NCBI GenBank assembly: GCA_963931865.1
Contig: OZ007517.1
Span: forward strand, 8,296,676-8,360,675
Length of the DNA stretch: 64,000 bases
Source: Axinella damicornis
Taxonomy: Eukaryota > Porifera > Demospongiae > Axinellida > Axinellidae
Direction of reading: 5' to 3'
Numbering within the stretch: the first letter of the stretch is position 1; each line of letters opens with the position of its first letter. Positions 23,501 to 32,500 of this stretch are shown in pieces. The position numbers and the translations under genes were made by a program. The notes under the pieces are model-generated. The model did not search any database and had not been told where the DNA came from. It saw only the letters and a program-made list of their open reading frames with translations.

Positions 23501-26500
23501 GAAGTCAGTGTGACTGGAATGTGGAACAGATCAGGAACCCCTCTGACAAGTGGCGGTCGCATCACAGTGTTTGGCACATCTGGTGGCCTGCTGCTCTACC
23601 AGACCCGAGTTCAGTTCAACCCCCTCAGTGGTGTGGATGATGGGCTGTTTACATGTAAAGCTCTTGTTGAGCCTCAAACACCTTTTGTTGTGGGGATTTC
23701 AGCTGTCAATATGCGGCAGATAAACGTTACAGGTTAGAATCAACTATGTTCATTCATTTGACACTGAAGATGCTTCTTAGCATACCTATGAAACGTCTGT
23801 GCTATGTTTCTTGAAGATTGAAGTCAGGGAAGTGCATCACTCCACATGAGGATTACGTATACGTATGTAATTGGCATTGGATCAGTAAATAGTACTATAT
23901 TTGCAAGTGAGTGTGCACCTTGTCCTGAATACTTGGAGTGATTTGTAAGAGCTACAAGAAATCGTACGCTTAAATTTTTACAATTGTAGTCCTTGTGGGT
24001 CAGTCTTTTGGCTTGACATTTACTTAAATGTACCCTAGATACGTACGGTTCTGTTGCGGGTTTTCGTCCTCTAAACTGCCCACAGGACTGCACTCAGCCA
24101 TCCTAAGTACATTTGTGATTGTAACTACACCCACTCATTAACGAGTATTCAATCAAGCTGCTCAGGTAATGCTAACTCGCTTACACGGCAATACCTTTTG
24201 TATCATTCTTTTTGCATGGAAGAGTCTTTTCCATAGGTGCACTTGTCATCAACCAGCAAGGAAAATGCAAGAATTTTCTCTTCCGCTTCTACCTACTTGA
24301 ACCGTTGTGCTTTGTAGCATTGATGTATTGATTGTACATTCATCATTAGATACGTACTCACTACCCTGTGCGCATGTGCACAACGGGGTAAAGTGATCGG
24401 TTGTGTCTGCGGAGTACACAAAAATCAGCAGTTTGAGCAGTGAATGCCTTGTTGAAAGCTTAGTTCAGAATAGAAGCGACGGAATTTATTGTCTACGTAA
24501 AGAAATCCACTTGAGAGACTGAGAAGAACTGCGTGAAAGTCGAAATTAGCCTTGTTTCTAATTTGTACAACTTGACCACACCCTGTTTCTAACTAATGGT
24601 ATTTCATTCTGCATGTGCGCATGCATGCTGAGCTGTATTGAAAATCGGTAGCCCAGCTAGTCCATCGATCGTGCATGCTGTATTAAAATCAGCGGTAGGC
24701 AATATACACATTGTGCATCTTGCTAAAGGGGTATGTGCTCTGCTGAGCACCTCTAGTTTGTTAAGAGATCTTGAGTCAGCATTTTTCTGTTCTTACGTAC
24801 CTCTGCAGATGAACCTCCTCCGCCTACAATAATGATCACTAGCGATGGAGATCCCGTTGCTGGGAACTTCTATAACCTTACATGTATGGTGACTGAGAAT
24901 TTGACAGCGGATGGAGTGATCACGTGGATGAATTCAACTGGAAGCCCACTTAGCCTAGGTGTAATGGTGGAAGAAATGGTCGTAACAGGCAACACAGCCA
25001 CCCGCCAACTTAGATTCAATCCACTACGCACATCTCATGGAGGAGAGTACACCTGTACTGCAAACCTCACCTTCCCCGAAGTATCCATCCCAGATGTTAA
25101 TGTCAGTACTTCAGTTTCTCTCGCTGTGCTGAGTAAGTGTGTATCCCTACATTCTGTGGGCTTTTACAGAAATTACTTCATTGTATTTCTTTGTACACAG
25201 TTCCACAACCAGCCATCTCTATATCAAGCAACCGCACTGGCGTGCTCTATGCTGGGACCTCTCTCGCCCTCTCTTGCTCTATTCAACTGAATAGTTCAGT
25301 GGACACGAACGTCAACATATCCCACAAATGGAGTGGGCCAGGATCGCAAGAAGTTACTAACAGTAGCTGTGTGATGGTGTCAGAACTTGTTTCAAGGTCT
25401 GCCTTTTTGTATGAAACAACCATTGAGTTCAGTCCCTTGAACACCACTGATACTGGTGCCTATACTTGTGAAGCTCTTGTTGTTGCAGATCCAGAGTCTG
25501 ACTTCATCAATATGAGCATGATGAGAACAGAGAGAGAGACTATCTCAGTGGAAGGTTAGTAGACTGCCAGGTTTTTCACAACACATAAAAGTGCTTAGTC
25601 TTTGTGCATATACATGAATAACCTTAGTTGGAAGTTAATCGCATGTCAGCATGTTTCATAGGCCTTGTTCCCAGCCTCCCCCTGCACAATGATTATGATA
25701 AAGGGGGGGGGGGGGGGGGGGGGGGGGGGGGAGCGTATTACACTTTTGCACATAATGCCACAATATGGGTATCATTAATTTGAAGTTGGAAACACTCATG
25801 TGCTGTGTGGCCAAGTAATTACCCCTTAAGTAACCATTGAGGCCCCAAAGTGGGTGGGTTTATTTCATAGGCTAACTGTACTTTCAAGACACTACAATAC
25901 TCTTTCTTTATCCACTGAAGAACTCCCTGCTCCACAATTGGAAATCCGGACTGCTGGTATATCTACTGCTGGACGGACGTATACTCTGACCTGTACCGCA
26001 GTGGTGGTTGAGAACCTGGTGGTTGAACCTACCGTGGCGTGGCGGTTCTTCAATAGAAGTACTATTGTTGGTGGAAATGGCATATCAGCAGGCAGTCCAA
26101 TGACTTCAGGCAACACCACCACCCTCACCCTCACCTTTGACCGACTACGCAACTCCCATGCAGGGCAGTACGCCTGCAGTGCGAATGTCACAGCCAAATC
26201 CATCATTCTGAGTAGCAGTGAAAGAGTTGCCGATGTTATTGTGCAAAGTAAGTTGTCAGTAAGAAATTGTGTGATGTGGTGCTGTTTACATGACTACCTT
26301 ACCTTGTCTTCTCTATCTGCAGTCCCAGCTCCCACTGTGACTATCAGTCCTGTACAGCCACAACCTTACAATGGAACATATTTCAACCTGTCCTGCACCA
26401 TTACGCTGGATCCAGCAGTGAACACTGCTGTGAACGTCACTGGGACATGGTCGAAATCTGGCAATGAGCTAACTACTGATGACACCACTTGCATTACTAT

Positions 26501-29500
26501 ATCAGAAACCCGGCTAGTAACGACCAACCCTTCTACATACCAAACTCTGCTACAGTTTGAGCCTCTTGGAAATGATTCCACAGATGGTGGTTCGTACATC
26601 TGTGAGGCCACTGTCATACCATCTGATGCACAGTTTGTCACCAATACCTCTATGAGAGATGAATACGAGCTGGATGTTCAAGGTAATCCTACATACATAC
26701 ATACGTAGTACCGTAGTCTGATACTAGTCTCCCATTAATAAGCTCCCCCTAATTTTGTACACTACATCCAAACCTAAAGTGGGGGAGGGCTTAAATTTGA
26801 TTATGCAATTACTCTTGAGTATACGCCCCCAAGAAGTTTTACGCAAGCGCTACATATTATGACACTGCCAAGGTTTGTGACAACTCGGCTACAGTAGTAC
26901 AAAGGATCGAAACTATTGTTCATGCATGGTCATCATGTTTACAAAGCTGCGTGGTGTCCCTACATCGGCAAGAAGAGCTGACACTGCAACACGAGGGCAA
27001 TAACATTCACGACAACTTCGCTGTAACTATCCTCAAGAACAGCAACACTGTCGGTCATGTATATATACCGCTTCCAAGAGTGGCAGCGAGATAACTTGTA
27101 TCGCAACGTAACATGCTGAGCACGTGAGCGTCTTCCGGAATATCTAAAGTTTAGATATTCCGGAAGACGCTCACCGGGAGGCATCAAAACAAGTCAAACT
27201 ACCCTGTGCAGGAACTTTGGTGGTAAAGAGGGGGGAGGGCGTATTTTTGAAGGGGGTGTATTAGTGGGAGACTATGGTGGGAATAACTACCGTATTTCCG
27301 CGAATAGACACCGCCCTCGAATAGACGCCGCCCTCGAATTAACGCCGCACAATTGGAGGCACTGAGTGAAATAAACGCCGCCCTCGAATAAACGCCACGG
27401 TGGATTTGCATGTGCGTAAAGTATAATGAAGTGGACACTTCGTACTACTGGCGCGGCGTCTTCCAACTGTCGTAGAAGACAGCCTGGGTCCTCGAGCTCG
27501 TTACCATCCCGCGAAGGCATCTTCTTCACCATCGTTTTTGTCCCGTGTGTATCGCTTTGTCGCAAAGCGACGGCTGCTCAATCTGCGGACGGCACTTGCC
27601 GAATCTTGCCCATTGTGAGTTGTTGTGTTGTGTTTCTTGTATGAGCCATACCAGCTTGTCGACGTAATTCGACGGTGAGCTAGCTAGGGATGCTGTGTAC
27701 GGGGCTCGGTCATACTGCCCAAAGTAATAAACGCCACCCTCGAATAAACGCCGCCCTCGAATAGTAGCCGCACCAAACTGAACAACGAAATAAATAAACG
27801 CCGCGGCATCTATTCGCGGAAATACGGTATTGCACATAAAGTTTAAAGTAGATCATCAAATACAATATTTGCGAACCACACTATTCAGAATGTTTTGCCA
27901 ATAATATCGCAAGGGCTTTTGAAGTTTGCCTCTCTCTACAAAGCAGCTATTAAAGCAATCCACAATCTTCTGAGATCTTACTGCATTTCCCCAACAAGGT
28001 CTGTACCTTTCTGAGAGCACAACAGAGCCTTTTGGACTAATTACACTTGAATGATATAACTGTGTACAAACTAGGTCACTTTTCACACATATGTACACTC
28101 CAGCCTAATGGAATTGTCATCACTTCAATCTTAAAGACAAGAAGAAAGTGGCCCGAGTACGTATTGGTTTCCATTTTGTCATCATTGTCACTGATATTTT
28201 TCTTTTGTTTACCCCTGAGGGGGTTACCATGCACACAATGGAGGACCTGGAGAAAGCACAACCTATTTAAACCATGCAGGTCCTCTGAGACCAATGGCTT
28301 AATGTCCCCTCCAGAGGACATGAAGGGTATCCTCCTCCTCTAAAGTTTGGGGCTGGGCTGAGTGCACCCTGAAGGGAAAACAATCTCTGCTGCCAAGTGG
28401 GGTTGGAAGCTAGGACCTCTAGGTCCACAATCTAGTGTTTTAAAACCACTTGGCCACCAACCACTGACTTTTGTGTTACATTGTGGATGTCTTATTCTGT
28501 TTTCACAGCTCTGCCACTCCCTAATGTCAGTTTCACGGCTTCCAGTGATCGAATTGTGAGTGGAGAGCAATACACCCTCACCTGCACAGTCCAGGTAGTT
28601 CGGTTCCTTGCAAATCAACCTGAAGTCACATGGCTAGATGCTAGTGGCAGCCAACTAGTAGTTGGAAATGGCATCACTGTAGGGCCGCTAAGGAGACGTA
28701 ACAACACCACCACTCTTCCTTTCACGATTGACCCATTTGACCAAACTCACCAAGGGAGCTATACGTGCCGAGCCTGCATCTCCATTGATAAGGTCGCTAT
28801 ACAAGATCATTGTAATGATGTCACAGCACAGATTACTTTGCAAGGTGAGCAGTTACTGTAATTGCGTGTGTCCTTTTCATGACGTAGTTTGGTTTCTGTA
28901 AGTAAATTGCAACAACTACAAAGATTACTATATATAATATGCACTATATATGTAGGTGCTAGTGCTTTGTACAAACAGACAGTTTCTGAATCTCCAGTTT
29001 TTGACAGTTAGTGCTGGGTAACATACGTATGTATGTCGTACCACATATCACTATACGTACGTTACAGCGTGATCTATTGTCAACATTTTTCCCAGCATTG
29101 TCTGAGAATCCTATGGTAATACAACAGTTCTTGGCAATCACTCTTCATTGGGTAGCTAAGTCATAGATTTGTGGGTGTTTTCAATTTCATTGAGTATCCG
29201 TGTTCTTGCAGTGCCAAGCAGCATACGAAGCCTGATGGTTGCTAGGGTGTCTGACAACTCTATTAGCATTACTTGGCAAGAACCAATCACGACCAATGGC
29301 ATTGTGAGGTACACGATAGAACTGAGAGAGTACACTGCCATCACTGGGAGAGACTTAGTGCTGGTGCTGTTAAACCCGGAGGTGAAGAGGAGCATCCCTG
29401 TTTCCATGTTGACTGCAACTGAAGTGGGTGCGGAGTTTACACTCACAATTGCTGCTCAAGGTTTACGTAAGTTGTTATTGTCACTGCATGATAGCAGAGG

Positions 29501-32500
29501 TAGATCAATGTAGTGCAGCAGATTGTCCAGTCGGCTAAATGACAGTCAATACCAGTACAGTTACACCCCACATGTTGAGGAGAGATGTATCCCTCGCTAT
29601 GTTATTAGTTCCAATACGACTCCTGCCAGCCAGTACAACCTCATTCTGAGGTTGTGCTATTGTTGATCTGATTTGATGGGAAGTCAAATCCATTGGACAG
29701 TATGCTGTAACTATATTCATTACCAGTACAGTTGCACCCCACATGTTGGCATGGTTGACCCACAAAAGATGTATGAATGATACATCCCTCTTCATCACAC
29801 AAGCAAAATTATGCTAGTGGTTCCAATACGACTGTTGCCAGTCAGTATAACCTCAAGCTGCTGTTTCAAATCCACTGGACTACAGTCCTATAGTGTGGTG
29901 GTGAATTAATCAATTATGCATGTGACAAACACTCATACAATTTGAAACTGCTTGGTTAGTGGGTGGGAAATAGCATCGTATTCTCCTGCTGGTTATTGTC
30001 CATTGTCAGGCATCACTGACTGGACAGCTTCTCCTTGCTCCAGTTTCTTCTCATGCAAAATACCTACTACTCCAATTATTATCCGCAAACTTTCAGCCAA
30101 ATCTTATGCAGAGTTCTGTATATAAAGCCTCAAGCGCTATCCTGTTGATTCCGGTTTGTTTCTTGTATTGATTGTAACTCTGTAAACCCTCCAGGTGCCT
30201 TTGTTCCATTCTCTGCGAATGTCACTGCAGTCAACCTTGCTGGACCTGGGGACCCCACGGATACTGTCTTTTTCACATTAGAAGGAGGTATGGTATTACC
30301 AGTGGGCAAGATTTTTCTAAAGATGTGAAGGCAGCTGTAATGAGATGTAACATATGCCACACCAACTTGAAGTACGTGCTCAGCTACTTCCCCCTCGATC
30401 TCCTACGTGAGTAATCCATGCAGCACCGGACAGCTCGAGCTGCTGCTCCCCAATTGCGTCTGCTTCTGAATCAGCTGCTGCTCCTGGATTGCATCGATCC
30501 GCTTTCAACTGCTGCTCCCTGCTTGCGTTCGCTTGTACATAATACATTACACATCCTTGGTTGTATAAACCATTCCTTAAGGAGATCCGCTGTCATACTC
30601 CTCATTCACGTCCTGTATTCTGTATAGAATGGCTATAGCTGGCTACGCAACACTACCTGGTGCATTGTATCTCAACATGTGAAATTGTGAACTGTGACTT
30701 GACGGAGCCTATACAACAGCCTTTAGCAATAGCAGACAATCTAAAGATACAGGACGCAGTGGAATCACATGCCCGTTTGAGTGTATGAAACGTATTCATC
30801 CCTGTAAGAAACCATAGCTCAAATGAGCTATGGTTTCTTACAGGGATGAATACGTTTCATACACTCAAACGGGCATCAACTCAGGAGTCTTCATTGCCAT
30901 GACCAGCAACAGTTCTACTGTTAATAGCACCTAAGAAGAGACTGTGATGGCAATCAGTTCATCACCAACGGCGACTTTCTGTAGCCACAAATGCAGCATT
31001 TCAGGTTGCTGTTTCTCTCATTGTCACCTCATTCCAGTGTTAAAAGTGTCCAGTAATTATTTCATTTCGAACAAGTGCGTGCACAAAACTTCCCAATACA
31101 GTCCTACCTGATTTTTTCCCCCGGTGAAAATTCCTGTTAAATTACTGGTAGCTGATATTGGGTATAGGGCTCGAACGACTAGTGAATTTCTCTAGTCGAC
31201 TAATTGGTTTGTAGTTTGCACGACTAGTTGACTAATTGAGTACCAACTGAGAAATGACAGAATGTCATCACTGGCTGTACACGGCACAAATCACTTCACT
31301 CAAATCACAGACTATTTTGTTCAAACACACTAGCATCTCTACATGCTATGGAGTAAGGATGGCCCTCTCGACTAGTTGACATGCAAGAAATGTAGTCAAC
31401 AACCTTCATTCAGTCAACTAGTCGACTAATTCAACTAATTGTTCAGGCCCTAATTGGGTAGTGTGTAGCTTGATACATACGTGTTGTTCTTGGTTCAGAA
31501 CTTGTATCCACAATGAACAGTTGTTTTACTGTTGCTACAGGGCCTGAAACTGCACCACACAATGTAACCATAAACCGACTAAATGGTACCGCCATGAATG
31601 TCAGCTGGGTCCCACTGAACTTAGTGGAGGCTCGAGGATTTATTCAAGTCTATGTCATCACATTTGAGCCGGCAAGTGGCAATCAACGTAAGAGACAGCT
31701 GCAGGAAGCACAAGCAGATGCAAGTGCTAGCTCCAGCATTGTCGGTGGCTTGCAGTCTGGTGTCCCATATGATGTTAGTGTTTCTGGACAGACTGTAGCA
31801 CGTGGTCAAAGTGAGTTCATAGGTTTAGTGTTCATGCTGAAAATTATTTGTGTACGGGTAGTGCTGGAGAGTACGGAGAGGTGGCTAATCACTGCACTGG
31901 AAAATGGACTGAACAGTGGAATGGACTATGGATTGGACTATGGAATCCTCAAAAAAAATCATCCACAAAGATTCTTCCATAGCAATAGCCAGCTCAGCTG
32001 TGTGGCTATTCATAAAATTTACTAACCTCCTCCTTGAAGTCTTAGGCGTCAAAGGTCGCATGGATATTTATTAAGCTTGAACAGACAGATTCTGTTTGTA
32101 ACCAGTAGCCTTACCTGCAATAAAGAGACCTCTGAGGTCTGACAGAGTGGAAAGGGATGAAAGAAGCTAAAACAAACTGAGCTTGAATGGTGTACATACA
32201 AATTTCAATTCCATAGTCCATTCCATCGTTCCAGTCCGTATTCCAGTCCTGTGATTAGCTATACCTCAGAGTGTGATAGAGTCAAATTGCCAGATGTGAG
32301 ACCCCATGCTCTTACACCAAGTGGCTGTAACAACAATTGCAGTAGCTAAGTACGTAGTTTACCCGATGTGTCTTCCCTATCAGCAAAACAATGGCCCAGA
32401 GTGATGTGTAAATGATCAGAAGATACGTACATTATTACTAGCATGTTGTTTCTTCTCCAGGTTCGCCGGTAGTACGTGTACTTCCAGAACCCACACCTGT

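Noticed and set aside
28400..28475. Functional tRNA gene on the minus strand
   Set aside because: The A box is good but the B box is degenerate (GCTTCCAACCC) and the acceptor stem does not close; it fits a SINE head instead.
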